Notes: generated by a model from the letters alone, not told the origin. Positions 36,170-49,289 are shown, counted from the first letter of the stretch. The stretch is DNA of 64,000 bases from Membranipora membranacea (GCA_914767715.1 OU612067.1:7812001-7876000), one strand, 5' to 3'. Numbers and translations are program-made.

Positions 36170-36959
36170 TCTTATATTTTTTGTTGAATCTTTGTTTGTA
36201 TCATTTTTCTTTTTTGCCATTTATGTCACATCATGAAAAACATTTGAAATAATGAATTGTTGCTGACAATAAAAGTATATATATATATATATCATTGTAA
36301 CATAGGGCTGAGGATCCTCACCTTCATCAAGCTACTATTAATGTGGTGAGATTGATTTATTGATGATTGATTGAATTTTGAATTTTTTTGTCAATAAACC
36401 GCGTATCCATTCCAATTGATTAAAGCTAATTTCTGTAATATGCTGTGATAAATTAACCATGTTTCACTAAAACCAATATAGCTCATTGCTAGTCTGTCAC
36501 CGCTGGGTGATTGTGCAAGAGGAAAGCAGGAGGAGACAATTTCGAAATTTCCTTGCTATCCATTGTTAGGACAAATTCCATGAATTCTACACACAAAACC
36601 AACAAGTCTGAATTGAAAAGCACATCAGGAACATTTAAAGCAGTGATGTGCTTTCTAGTTCCGACACTGTCCTCTTTTGTCAACCTTGGATTTGCTTACC
36701 GGTTCTCTATACTCTGGAACACTCACTGCATTAATCAATTATAGATCTGACAGACACTCTCTTTGCAACGGAGTGTGACCATCTGACCATCCGAGGACAC
36801 ACACTGGAGTTCAGGAGTAAAAGGAGAGAGGTTTCATAGGACGAACAAAGCTCTTTCCAGTTTCATGAAGTTTGCCTGTAAGTTTTGTTTACTTATCTGT
36901 GTCACGTTTAGGACCGATTTATAATCAACTCCAACCAAAATTTCATTAAAAATGATTTT

Positions 36960-37235
36960 TTTTTCGAACATAAGTCAGGTGTGTTCTGGCGGTTCAGGGT
37001 TACAACCCTGTGATGTTATTATCCAGGCTAAATTCCTTGCGCCGGCTATCATTCCTGATTTGGTTGTGGCAGGTCATGCATCCTAGCCAGGTCTGTTCAG
37101 ATGAAGACCATAAATACAGGAGGTCTATAACTGTGTGCTTGTAAGCAGTAAAAATATCCTCTTTTACTCCTTGAAAAAGGGTACCCGGGCAAGAGTTCAG
37201 GGTATCTACGCTTAAGAGGCGGTCAAACACGTACT
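36960..37235. repeat. SINE-like block, family 2
   Basis: Has a B-box-like ggttcagggttacaaccctg at the left and the words ggcaagagttcagggtatctacgctta then gtactagagtata at the right. A related order, cgagcaagggtatctagggtatctactta, occurs at 45840-45875 after a B-box-like ggttcgattctgg. This supports a second dispersed SINE family; borders are approximate. Confidence 0.35.
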
Positions 37236-37601
37236 AGAGTATATAAACCAAAACAAAACGTGTGGACTAAAAGTTTGAAGCTGACATAAATTTGATAAGA
37301 AACTCCATGATATGCACAAGAAGTTTTTATTTTATACTTATGATAGCATCCCCCACTAGTACGCCGTTTACTGACCATGTGTGTTCCATCTATGATTTGT
37401 ATTTATATTTATAGCATGTTGCTTGCAGGTATTCATCCATTATGATACCATCGTAGCCAGGCACAATCGAGACATTGTGAGGCTTTCAGAATACTGTAGA
37501 GATGAGGCTTTTCCTCGGTATAGTTTTATGATAGCGTAGGTACACGACATGTGTGTAGATTTTCTATCACGTTCAATACAATAAAGAAGCTTCATTTGCA
37601 G

Positions 37602-37799
37602 GGTTTTGATAGAGTACTTCATCATGGTAGAGCTATTAAAATTCACCAAGATGTTGTACCATACATAACCTGGTTAGGCCTGCTGAGTGTCGAAAATGGC
37701 ACTCAAGACATTCCCTTGGCGTTTATGTGTGATAGTCAAAGTCATGTCTTACCAATGTTACCATTAGAACTATCAATCTGTCAATCTACAGAAGTGAAG
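37602..37799 (+). CDS. Possible exon of an unrecognised gene
   Basis: 198 bases lie between a tttgcag acceptor and an AAG-gtgtaagt donor, both in phase 0, and encode 66 residues without a stop (starts GFDRVLHHGRAIKIHQDVV, ends LSICQSTEVK). The composition looks like protein, but I recognise no family and found no partner exon nearby. It could be chance; transcript data are needed. Confidence 0.22.
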
Positions 37800-37892
37800 G
37801 TGTAAGTCATCAGACTTAGTTCTCTACTCTAGTGGCTGTTAATGAATAACGTCTGTAGGACGGCTTTCTTCCATGCAATGTCATACATACAT

Positions 37893-40149
37893 ATTATAGC
37901 CATGGCTGTGATCATCTTGTAATGGTTGCATTTGGTTAAACTCAGACTGATCACTAGTGGCCATGAAATTAACTGAAAAAAATAAAATAAATAGTTGCAC
38001 TAGAACATTATGAGTTTTACCTCTTCCCCTTCTAAAAATTCAAACAAGCAGGTATTGCGCATGCTCAAAAGCAACTAATCTATTGTTCAAAGCACCTAAA
38101 ACATATCCACCGATCAATTCTAATTAATAAACTTTGCACAACAGCATCCCCTCTTGCAGCTGAGCTCTGCCTCGTGGTTGCTATTGTACGGTGCAAACAA
38201 CTCAAAAATTACCTTTTCAACATAGTCTTGGACTTAAAGTATAGGCTTATCAATCAGGCATCCAGTGTGACTAGTTGATGGATACCAGGAATATGAGTAT
38301 CTCATCATAAATAAAGTTCATACTTGTGTGCTACGTAGTCTACAATACATTTAAGTACAGTTTAGAGAATTTCCACCAACATGCTCCATTTGGACATTCT
38401 TATGGCCTTTTTGGAATTGTGCAGTGATATGCAAGCAGGGGTGTATATTAATCGAAAATGAAAAGTAAGTTGTTAAATAATTAACACGGTGAATTAATTG
38501 ACAATAAAAATTAAATATAAAGAAGGTAAGTTAACAATAAAATGCAGTTTTTTTCAAGCCATTATGGTTAGCAGTTATGCATTACAAGTTCTGGTGTGTG
38601 AGGAGGAAATTACGGTAGATTAGTTTGTATTGTTTTGTGTAGTCCCCACTACTAGTTCACCTGCAAAGTATCCCATCAGAGCTGACAATGAGCTGCATGA
38701 GCTGCCTGATGTTCTGTACTTATTATTTGGGATGCTGTATCTTCCTGTGTCGTTTTTGAAAACCGTTACCACAGGTTCTATACTCTCAGTAATTACTGTT
38801 TTATCATTTTCATCCTGTCTTGAGATTTGTTGAAATGTATTATTATTGCACATGCTGTCTCTTCATTTAAAAGATCGGTGAAATTTGTATCACTTTGCAC
38901 AGCTTAAAACTGAAATCTGATTGCCCACATAAAACTGAGAGCAGATTGCCCACTCGCAAACAATAAACCATCAGAAAGATAAAATTATTGGCAATAGAAC
39001 AATGAAAAATAATCACTGATACCTGATGTGCTGATGTTTGAAAGAGTATCAACTGGATCCTGAGACTGATTGGTGGAAGGTCAAAAAGTTGATATTATAT
39101 TAATTTTGTTAAAAAATTAAGAAATGAAAATAGGCATACATCAAGTTGCTGTTGAAAATTCAAATAAAAAACATGATAAAATCGAGTAAATCTAAAATAG
39201 TACAGTCCTCACAGATTATTATAGTTCTGTTTCCGGTAACACTTTTGACTATACACCAAACAATAGTGGATAGACACTGAGACCCAAATGTTGGTTAAAA
39301 ATATTGGATAAAATTGCAAGGTTTCATCACTCACTATATCCCGGAGAATGGGTTGCGAGATAGGGGGTGCCTTAAGGGTGAGGCTTATGGTGATAAAATT
39401 CCTTTGTATTCTGATATTAAATTTGTTAGTATACAAAACTTTGACTTGATGGCGGATAGATATTATTTTGAACATGAAGTGTTGTCTGTTTCTCTTCTCT
39501 ACTATGTATTGCACTTTCTCACTTATGATTGTTAGCCATTGTGAAGTAATAAAAATTTGTAATGGTAGTTTAATTTTTTTATGTGGAACCAAGATAGTCA
39601 AATCTGTTCTTAGGTGATTTGACAGAAGACACCTTTGAACAATTATGAATGATAAGTTTTTTTTTTTCGAAATCCTTGTTTTGGGAATGAAAGGCAGGCA
39701 CATGATATGAATATGAAACTAAAATTATAATAATTACTACCGTTATAACTTTTCACCTTTTTAATAATTGTCTTAATTAGCATTATGAAAAGAGTAATGT
39801 GTGCAGTTAACGAAACAAATATGTGACATAACTAAAAAATAACTAATAAGGGCTTAAAATTTAAGTTATGAAAAATCATTCAAAAAAGAGAATTTTCAAC
39901 GCAAACAACTTCCCTGTTTCCAACTATTTATTCTATTATTCAAAGTAAGCGTATAGAATCTGTAATTCCTAGATACAAATCTAGAAGGATTAAAAATCAC
40001 AATTTACATAGGAGTTTTGAACATTTGGCATAAAAGAGAATAAATCTCAACTGACTTAATATGCGGTTTAATATGCCAGATAGTTGGCCTTCGCAATGGT
40101 GGAATTGTAGTTGTGGAACTTTAACAAACACAGAGCTTTAGTAAATACG
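37893..40149. repeat. Tandem segmental duplication, unit 1
   Basis: Unit 1 begins tatagccatggctgtgat and ends near acacagagcttta. Unit 2 (40150 on) repeats the same order of anchors: ggttaaactcag.ctgatcacta, gttgatggataccaggaatatgagta, gagctgcatgagct, ttagc.attgtg.ag, atgtgtgcagttaac.aaaca and atagaatctgtaattc. Divergence is clearly visible, perhaps a fifth of bases plus indels. No gene was recognised in either unit. Confidence 0.7.
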
Positions 40150-42237
40150 TACTATAGCCATGCCTGTGATAATCCTACGAGAGATGCTTGTATTTGGTTA
40201 AACTCAGGCTGATCACTAGAAGCCATGAAATTTACTGTAAATAATACGTCACATTAGAACATAATAATTCTTAATCATTCCTCTTCCGTACCACTTTGTT
40301 TCTAAAATTTCAAACTATATCAAGCGAGCGTTGCACATGGTCGAAAGCGATCAAACCACTATTTAAAGCACACAACACATTTGGACTGATGAATTCTGGT
40401 TGCAACTGAGCTCTGGCTGGTTGCCATGGCACCTCGGTGCAAACAACTCAAAAATGACCTGTTCAACGCTGTCTTGGACTTAAAATATAGGCTTATCAAT
40501 TAGGCTATCGTGTAACTAGTTGATGGATACCAGGAATATGAGTAACTCATCATAAATATAGTTCATACTTTACTACTATATAGACTACAACACATTTCAG
40601 TACAGTGTAGAGTATTTCCGCCAACATGTTTCAATCGGATGTTCTTGTGACTTTGCTGCAAGCTTGGGCTTACATAAGTCAAACAAATCTTGCATGATGT
40701 TTCTTGAATGAAAAGTTGTTGAACAATTAAAACAACTAAAGAAAATAAACATGCAGTGAATTTATTGACTGGAAAGAAAATATGAAAAAAAGTTAAAAAA
40801 CAATAAAATGCAGTAGGTTTATAAGCTTTTATGGTAGTAGTTATGCACTAAGAATTCGGGACTAAAAGATTATAGTTGTACATGCGGCTTAAGTTTGTAT
40901 ATTTACATACAGTCTTCACTAATACCTCGATCTGACAAGTGTCCTGCCAAAGATGACTATGAGCTGCATGAGCTTAATATCCTATAATCATCACTAGATC
41001 ATTGAGGATGCTGTATTGCCTGGTTCGGTTTTCAAAACCATTGCCACATATTTCCATAGTTTCAGTCTCTACTGTTTTACCGTCATATATCCGTTATTAT
41101 GTGTTTGCTCATGTGGCACTTCTGATGGTTAGCAATTGTGTAGAAATAAAAATCCCAAATGATAGTTTAATTCATAATAGCACATAAAACAAGCATCTTT
41201 CTTAAAAATGATTATGATGCCAATAAAAGTATTAAAAAAATAATTATTTAATTTGGTACAAGGATATTCAAATCTGCAGCTTGGATTGGCAAAAGACACC
41301 CTTGAAAAGGCTGATATAAAGTGTTGTGTACAAGTCCCAGACCTCATAGGAATACCAGAAACATCATCATTGTCAAAGGCTGATAGATAATAATAATATA
41401 AAAGAAATTATAACATAAATAAAAATAAAAATGATTAAAATAATATAGATAATTATACATTTTTTGTAATCATCTCTAATGTTTTGCTTTATGTGAGAAG
41501 ACCATAAAAGGCAAAAGAAATGGAAAAAAATATTAACAAAGGTTGAACATAAAATAAGTGTTGCAGTGTCAATAGAGAATGGGTCGATAGGTAACCGATT
41601 AAGGATAAAATATTTTGGTCCATTTCAATTGTAATTTATCCAAAATATTCTGCTCTATCTCTGCAAAGTATCTGTACTGGTTTGGCAACTTGATGAAAGA
41701 CACATAAGAAGATGGTTAATTTTTTTTCCAGAGCTCTGCTGATGTTGTAAACTTCGAATTTAAGTATGACTTCAAGGCTCGGTAGCAATGTAAGAAAATG
41801 AACAAATGTTATTGACTGGCTTTTTTTAAGAAGGTTACTGTATGGTTTTACAAAAGGCTGCAGTAGTTATTATCAAGAACTCTGATGGAATTGATCAATT
41901 CTGTTATGTTGTAGAACATTATTTTGGTATGTTCTATCTGATTTCAGAGAACAGGTCAGACTCAGGTCTGTTGCTGCAAAATATGCAGTATATTCTCAGT
42001 TGCTCTGCTCCTTTACCTTCTATGAGTATCACTGTCCCTTCGGTTGAGATGCAGTCGGTAGTTTCAGGTTTTGTATTTTCAAGTTTTTCAGTAATTGAAC
42101 AGGTTTTTGTGACCAAGTATGGTTTTTCCAAATTTATTTATACATGTCTCACTCAAAATGTTTTACATGGTAAGAATGGACATGGTTAGGCAACAATATG
42201 TTGATGAAATTAATATTGTAATACTGCGATATTGTAA

Positions 42238-42330
42238 TACTGTAATTTATTGTAATTTATTGTAATTTTTTGTAATTTATTGTAATTTTTTGTAATTTTT
42301 TGTAATTTTTTGTAATTTATTGTTATTTAT
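42238..42330. repeat. AT-rich minisatellite, ~10 bp unit
   Basis: About nine units of tgtaattt(a/t)t in direct array within unit 2 of the tandem duplication, flanked by further degenerate gtaata words. Confidence 0.85.
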
Positions 42331-42724
42331 TATAATATTATAATATTGTAACTTCGTAATATTTTTATATTGTTTTTTTTGTAATTTTGTAATACTTACA
42401 GCCATTATAACATATTTTTTCATTTTCATTTTAAATTTGTCATTGGGAAAATAGTCATGTGTGCAGTTAACAAAACAGATATGAAAATGAATAAAATAAC
42501 CAAAAAAAAGAACATAAAATTAAAAATGCCACAAATAAGGATGCAAAGATATGAACAAACTATTTAAAAAAGAACAATTTCCAGCACTAATAAACCTTTG
42601 ACAAAAAAATTTGATTTTAAGTAGAATTGTAGAATCTGTAATTCTTGGATTAAAAATCACAATGCAGTTTTAAACTCTTTGCATAATAGAGAACAAATCT
42701 CAATTGACTTAAAATGCTGTTAAG

Positions 42725-44086
42725 GTAATGTCAAAGACCGATCCGAATATCAACATATCATATACCGTTGGAAAGCTGCCGAGCTACTGAAAATGAATAC
42801 CTGAACAAAAACTTGATTCGATGACGTTGTGTCATTTTAGGGAGAAACTGAGGCAGAAAACGCTCTTTTTGTCGATGCAGATTGAGCAGTCAAATTAATT
42901 GCAAGAAATTTAAAATCAGGTGGAATGTATACTTAGAGATTGCGTTCATCGTAAAATTTGAATTTCTTTGATATATGACTAGTCTAAATTGACTTTTTAC
43001 GTCACGCCATACAACGCATTTTTTTTGTGAAGCCGTGAAAATATGTGAAATTTCAATCATTAATTCACAACAGATCATAGGCTCGAATCAAAATTAATTA
43101 AGATTTTCTCTGAGAGTACTCTTCAAATGTCATACACATTGACTTTCAAAAAATTAGCTTGCATATTGCAATGACAGTAGACTCTCAAATACGGCTAATA
43201 TTTTCGCCACCTTTGCATAACGCCAAACATGCTGTCCAAATAACCATTATTGTGGCCAAACAAAGTATTTTTGAAAGTTCTCACATACGAAGCCGCTTTC
43301 ATTAACCATGGTGCACACAAGAAATGCCAACATAATTTTTCATTGCATCTTCATTTTTCTTGAACGCCAAAAAACACCTCAAAAGTCCTTAAAAAGACCT
43401 CAAAAGTCCCTTAAAATAGCTGTTTTTTGGCATTCTTTTGCGTTAAATTCAAGAAAAATGAAGATGCAATGAAAAATTATGTTGGCATTTCCTGTGTGCA
43501 CCATGTTTAATGAAAGCGGCTTCATATGTGAGAACTTTCAAAAAAACTTTGTTTGGCCACAATAATGGTTATTTGGACAGCATGTTTGGAGTTATGCAAA
43601 GGTGGCGAAAATATTAGCCGCATTCGAGAGTCTACTGTCACTGCAATATGCAAGCTAATTTTTTGAAAGTCAGTGTGTATGACATTTGAAGAGTACTCTA
43701 AGAGAAAAATCATAATTAATTTTGATTCGAGCCTATGATCTGTTGTGAATTTATGATTGAAATTTCGCATATTTTCAATGCTTCACAAAAAAAGTGTGGT
43801 ATGGCGTGACGTAAAAAGTCAATTCAGACTAGTCATATATCAGAGAAAATCAAATTTTATGATGAACGCAATCTCTAAGTATACATTCCACATGTTTTGA
43901 AATTTTTTGCAATTAATTTGACTCCTCCATCTGCATCGACAAAAACAGCGGTTTTTGCCTCATTTCCTCCCTAAAATGACACAACGTCATCGAATCAAGT
44001 TTTTGTTCAGGTATTCATTTTCAGTAGCTCGGCAGCTTTCCACGGTATATGATATGTTGATATTCGGATCGGTCTTTGACATTACC
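42725..44086. mobile_element. 1.36 kb palindromic foldback element
   Basis: Left end ggtaatgtcaaagaccgatc is the exact inverse of the right end at 44067-44086. The two arms, about 645 bp each, stay complementary with few mismatches up to a centre near 43405, leaving a short loop. No transposase frame is present. Unit 1 of the surrounding tandem duplication lacks it, which shows insertion and fixes the ends. A transcript would form a very long hairpin. Confidence 0.88.
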
Positions 44087-44610
44087 AATGGTTGAAATGT
44101 AGTGGTGCAATTGTAACAGACACATAGCTTTTTTAAATTGCCTAGAAAAGAGTTTACGAGCAGGCAAGTCACCGATATCAACCTCATAAAGACTTGTGAC
44201 TTGTGTAAAGACTTTTTTACCCTCTGTTAACAAAGTAATTCAATGATGTTCTAGCTCATAGAGTTTCAAGAGTCAAACTTTCAGCAGGGTTTTCAGAGGA
44301 GAAGCAGATCTTGGTGTGGTGGTCTTTCATTCTGGAACACTCAGCGCTAGGTATTGCGATTTCGTGTGGAGGCTCTCATCCTCTTCCTTGAAAATGGGAG
44401 AAGGCCTAGCAAGATGGAATATGCCTTAGGTGAACACAGAGTGTGTCAATTGTAAACGGGGGCGGGAGATAGTCACACACCTCTTTGTTACTTGAGAAGA
44501 ACTGCAGCCAGCCCGTGATCTACTGACCTGGTATGCACAGCGTTTTTTTTATATCGGGATGAATACAGATAGGGAGCTTGCCACATTAAACGCTTTTTTT
44601 TTATCGAATA

Positions 44611-45110
44611 GACAGTTTTCTGAGTTCTGATTTAGGCCTCAATTCGGAGTTGTCCTCTCTCCAGTTTGGTTCTTTTAACCCACGCCGCATAGGAAAACAT
44701 GCTGAAAAGAGGGTTATTTTGAAAACCGCTTATAATAGGATAAAAATTATTTTTGATCCAGAATCTGCACCACTGAAAACTCATATGGACATAGTTTGGG
44801 AAATAATCTTAGTATTTGGATAGTAAATTATAGCATTTTCTGCCTGTTTTGCGAACAATTTGGCAGAATTTTTCATGATTTTCGTCACTAAAATAAAGAT
44901 TTATCAACATTCAAGCCTCCCATGATTTGGAAACCCTGTCTCTCAGGGTTTTGGATGGTGCAGACTCTGAATCAAAAATCATTTTTATCCTGACATAAGC
45001 GGTTTTCAAGATAACCCTCTTTCAGCAGGTTTTTGGCGTGGGTTAAAAGTACCAAACTGGAGAGAGGAAAACTTCGAATTGAGGCATAAATAAGAGCCCT
45101 GAAAACTGTC
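44611..45110. mobile_element. 500 bp foldback element
   Basis: Left end gacagttttc at 44611 is the inverse of gaaaactgtc ending at 45110. Arms of about 160-185 bp share ctctctccagtttggt.cttttaaccca and ataaaaat.atttttgat in inverted sense with some mismatches; the central ~150 bp is unpaired. Non-autonomous; no coding frame. Confidence 0.8.
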
Positions 45111-45589
45111 TTTTGGGCATACTTAAGGATACCGCCTACTTCAGCATTTTGTTGTGGCACACACAAGGTTATATGGGACCTTAGGAGCTGTAATTTTTCA
45201 CAGTGAGGTTTGCATTTTTGTCTGCTGATTTTTGTCTGCTGTTAGACTCTTTTTCAGCAATATAATCAGACACAATGAGTAATTTTTTATGAGTTTAGGT
45301 TTTCCTATACAGGAAGATTTAGTTTTACTTCTTCTCTCATGGTTTTTTTCTCCAGCAGTCACACTCAATGATTTACAGAAATCTATTTTTGTTGCCAATT
45401 CTTTGATGAGCTACAGAACATACTTTTCTGGCACTAGTGTGTGTTCAGGCAATAGCTGTCTGCATGAGAATTTGTGGTGAGTCGGTTACAGCACACCTAG
45501 CATAATCTATTACCCTTCACATGCATGATCAAACCCAATCTCACCAATATTTCCTACCCTCCACAAACATTTTCCTGTAGCTCAGTAGA

Positions 45590-45930
45590 CAGTTGAAGAG
45601 GGCGGTATCGGTTCAATACCCATTTTCCCATGTTTCTGGTTGAAACGTCATCCTGATTTTCATAAGTTTGATAACAAAGAGGAATTGTAGAACAATTTTT
45701 TTGTCAATGTTCTTGCGTGCCTCAAATAGGAAGGGTAAAGATTTGTTATCTCATGATCCAGGTTCGATTCTGGGCGCCGGATGTAATTTCTGTCACAGTG
45801 TGTGCTTATCCCTCTGGCTCTTTGAGAACAAAGAAGCAGGCAACGGCGAGCAAGGGTATCTAGGGTATCTACTTAACACAAGCCAGGGGCCTGTTATATA
45901 GGCGTCAAATAAGGCCTAGTGTATAGGCGA
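45590..45930 (+). repeat. SINE-like block, family 2
   Basis: Contains gtagctcagtagaca (A-box-like) at 45587 and, after an interruption, gatccaggttcgattctgg (B-box-like) near 45757, then a body with gcaagggtatctagggtatctactta that recurs near 37190. Probably a nested or rearranged tRNA-derived repeat. Confidence 0.35.
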
Positions 45931-48180
45931 GTACAGTATAAAGCAAAGAACGATGAACCATTATCAAACCAAATAGGCTGTAAGAGGGCCAATTCTTGCG
46001 AGTAAAATAAGCAGATAACTAAAAAATATACCAATTCCTTATATTTTCATTATACCTAACAATAACTCACAAACACCAATCAAAATGTTATCAATTAGCG
46101 TTCTTTTCCTCACAGTTCCTTCTATTTCAGGATTGTATTCCTCAAGTCCAAAAATTCTTCTTTTCACTCTTTCACCACGTAGCTGAAATCAGATTCAAAT
46201 ATTATTATAGTTTAACAATTGTACAGCATGAGTTAAAATATGTAATGGTGAAGAAAACTGAAATATGAGATGACTCAAATTCAAGCAAACCAAACTTAGC
46301 ATAATTATATTTGGTTCAATCCATAAACTTACTATCAACTCAAACCAATATTCGATTCATCAACAGGCTCTGACATTATGCATAGTTTACGGATCGCGTC
46401 ACGGCCTATTGGCTAAGATCAAAGTGTCCCTGCTATTAAGCAACTAGTGCTTGATTGAGTTGTTGGCAGCTTGCTCCTGCACACTCAAGTTCAGGAGGTC
46501 CTCTTTGGCCTCACCTTTAGGATGCATTCTATTTTTCTAGGATGCATCTTAGTATGAGGATTTTGGGCAACTTGCGTCCCTCTTTAGAGACAGTCCAACC
46601 ACTGTTTTGAAATAAACTTAGCCTACACACATCATGTGGCCAGTCAGCATGCTGAAGCTGATGTAGTTTAGTTAAGTTTTGTTTATTGAAGCATTCAGTA
46701 TCAAATATTGATAAATATTGATAAACAAATGCGCATAATGCTAAAATGATGTAGAAACCTCTAATAAAAATAAGGCATAGAAAACAAAAGAACAGAGGTT
46801 ATTAAATACTTCATAAAAATTGAAAAAAGGATTTGGCACATTTAGCAGTTCTACACAGGTTTGGTCTAAAAATTGTAGACTTATGAGAAGATATTCTAGC
46901 AGTATCTCGTTGAATATAGTTAACAAGAGGATGAACTGGATCCTTGGCTATTTTCACAAAATGTTTGGCAGTGATGTTGGTTATAAAAACAGATAGAGTG
47001 GTCAGATTTAAAACTTCAATTATCGAGGTTTATGAACTTCTCCCGCCACAAGATGGCCCTTACTTTACACCCAATATAATTCTAGTTAAAAAGAAATTGC
47101 TAAATATTTTTCTCAACCCGACTACTTATAGACATCCGGCATCTACGTCAAATTGACATCAAATTTTCAGTCTTTGACTGTCATATATGTTTTAAATACT
47201 GTGTTTACTATTCATGCATGCTACATCACTATGATAATATTTTATTATAACACTTTAGTGCTTTGACTGTACTACAACTGTTTTTTAACTTTATATTAAT
47301 CATCGATTTTACAACTCCTCACTTTAGCCTGCCCATCCACATCCAAACCAAATGCACTTGTTATTTTTACCGATTAAAACATCAAATCTTTGTCACTCTC
47401 GCTATAGTTTTAGTCAGTTAGTACAAAGTAAAATCATAGCATAGTTAATCAAACATATTTTTATGCCTGCCCGGTAGCCTTGTTTTATACAGGATTTAAT
47501 AATGGCAGCAGGAAGAATGCTGGCAGTTTGGAGCGATCGGAATTAATTAGGCCAAGCCAATGCTGGCCACTCCCTGACAAGGTAGAGTTTCACAACACTC
47601 AGGTATATTTAATTGATTATTAACATTCAGCTTTTCCCTGTATATTCTGGATATACTATCAAATTTGAACATTATTTTATTCACAGTCCTTATCTTCACA
47701 CCTTAGCCATTGCTGGTGACTGGGTGAGGGTCAAGGCGTCCTTTCAGAGCTATAGATAAGTAAATTGTGTGGCTGACCAAATATTATCACATATGTTTTA
47801 CATTCACTGTGCTTAAAGCAGAGTATCCGCATCACATTATGTCTTTCTGCAGGTGCATATTGCTGTACTGTTCCCAGGGAGGGGGTAATACATTAATGAA
47901 TTTACTTTAAACCAAAAAGTTACTTCTTCATTGGTTCAAGAAATAGTTCCTCCTGATCAAGATACCAATAGCAGAAGTTGCCTCATCATTGGGATACATA
48001 ACAACCAATCAACATCGTGAATGAAAACAAGTCTATTACAGCAATTCCAATTTTAATTGTTACTTTAAGTTCCGGTTGTCAATAAAAGAGTAACAGCTAT
48101 GGGGGGATTTAGAGCAAGGATTTACTTCATAAACTAGACTATAAATGAGAAGTATTTTACCTATGTTCATTATTTATGTT

Positions 48181-48305
48181 ATTATAGTTACAGTAGAAGC
48201 TACAGTAGTGCCTGCCTCTTTTATGTAAGATTACATGCCTGTAGACTCTATAGGCATGCAATCTTACATAAGAGAGGCAGGCATAACTGTAGCTACTACC
48301 ATAAT
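48181..48305. repeat. 125 bp imperfect hairpin
   Basis: The left arm (attatagttacagtag, gcctgcctcttttatgtaag) is complementary to the right arm (cttacataagagaggcaggc, acCataat end) with few mismatches, around a centre near 48247. It is either a short MITE or a hairpin RNA source. No mature-miRNA claim can be made from sequence alone. Confidence 0.8.
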
Positions 48306-49289
48306 AGAATGAGTAGTCACACTCTAACTAAGGGACTCATGCTTGTCGAACTCGATTACTATAAAACCAAAATATGCATGTGTTGGCTCACTTGACTAGT
48401 AGCTGGCAATAATGGGCCCTTGGGACTCACATAACTTTGTTTTGCCAATCTCCAGTATGAACCACCCAAAAACTGTATCCAGTTTCATGGAAAAATCATA
48501 GTAAAGGGTTTTGTTGATGCAGCCTGTGTTGTTTGATAGGATAGTATATTTTAAGTACTCAGTCCAACCCAACACTCAGGTTTTTTTAGATGTGTTGCAG
48601 GTGCTGTATTGTACATGTCTTACAGCATCATGTGGCCCCCACAGCACACACAGCAATGCTTTCAGACTTCAGATGCGCTCATAACATAGCAAGCAACATA
48701 GCGTGGAAAGGTAACTGTAGACAGGCCAAACATTTTTGGTATCACTCATCAATCTGAATTTGCCTAGTTGGCCTTAGTTTGGCCAGTTCAAGTGTGTTGC
48801 TGATATCTCTCCCCGCCAGCTTCCACATGTATCTACTTCAACTAAACCATTAAGATGGTATAATCAACAAGTCCCCGTTTGAACTTAAAATGCTAGGAAT
48901 GTCTATAATCTCAAAATAGATTGTTCAGCTGTTGCTGAGAGTGCATATGGCGTGAACTAACAGACTACAATTTTAATGTTGTGAACACATTAGTAAAAGG
49001 GTAAGACATTACATGTGACATATAACTCCCCCTCTTTAGGCTGTACTTATTTTTATGAATGTCGTTTGAAAAATGTTATGATCATCAAAACTAAGAGTAC
49101 GTCGGAACCTTTGATAAAAATTGCTATACGATTCCCTTACATATTTGTTAAAAAATATCAGTGACTGGAAGTGTATCCCCAAAGAAGACAACCCTCAGAT
49201 TCTGACTCCAAAAAGTTATTGAACTCATCAGACCATACATAATTCAATGGGCAGACATCTTTCTGACGGTATCAGTAGTTTAAGACACA

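Larger units (their letters stand above)
30451..36292 (+). mobile_element. Near-full-length non-LTR retrotransposon (CR1/L2/Jockey-like)
   Basis: Order: two direct 5' units, ORF1 (31278-33422 with one in-frame stop), ORF2 with an apurinic endonuclease and reverse transcriptase (33439 to about 36169 with one frameshift), then a 3' UTR ending gacaataaaagtatatatat. There are no LTRs. The endonuclease-RT order, absence of an RNase H domain and the simple-repeat tail fit the CR1/L2/Jockey group; the exact clade needs a tree. The copy is close to intact, so it inserted fairly recently, but the stop and frameshift probably make it immobile. Confidence 0.9.
36293..37892. other. Intergenic stretch right of the LINE
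   Basis: Holds a SINE-like block at 36960-37235 and one exon-like open segment at 37602-37799, both listed separately. Elsewhere nothing is recognised. Short complementary open frames at 36489-36744 look protein-like on neither strand when compared with known families. Confidence 0.4.
40150..44130. repeat. Tandem segmental duplication, unit 2 (with inserted foldback)
   Basis: Parallels unit 1 and then continues past a 1.36 kb foldback element (42725-44086): the bases after the element (caatggttgaaatgtagtgg) match the unit 1 bases caatggtggaattgtagttg. A region around 41400-41640 is extra and contains a minus-strand piece resembling the 3' UTR of the 30-36 kb LINE. Confidence 0.65.
45111..49289. 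other. Intergenic region left of the SMUG1 pair
   Basis: No gene recognised. It contains a SINE-like block at about 45590-45930 and a strong hairpin at 48181-48305. Remaining open frames are short and unsupported by splice sites or family similarity. Confidence 0.45.

Noticed and set aside
39209-39703. A 164-codon minus-strand frame
   Set aside because: It crosses diverged tandem-duplication sequence, is not preserved in the other unit and resembles no family.
41842-42189. A 115-codon plus-strand frame and its minus-strand partner
   Set aside because: Open on both strands in AT-rich repeat DNA, no splice or family support.
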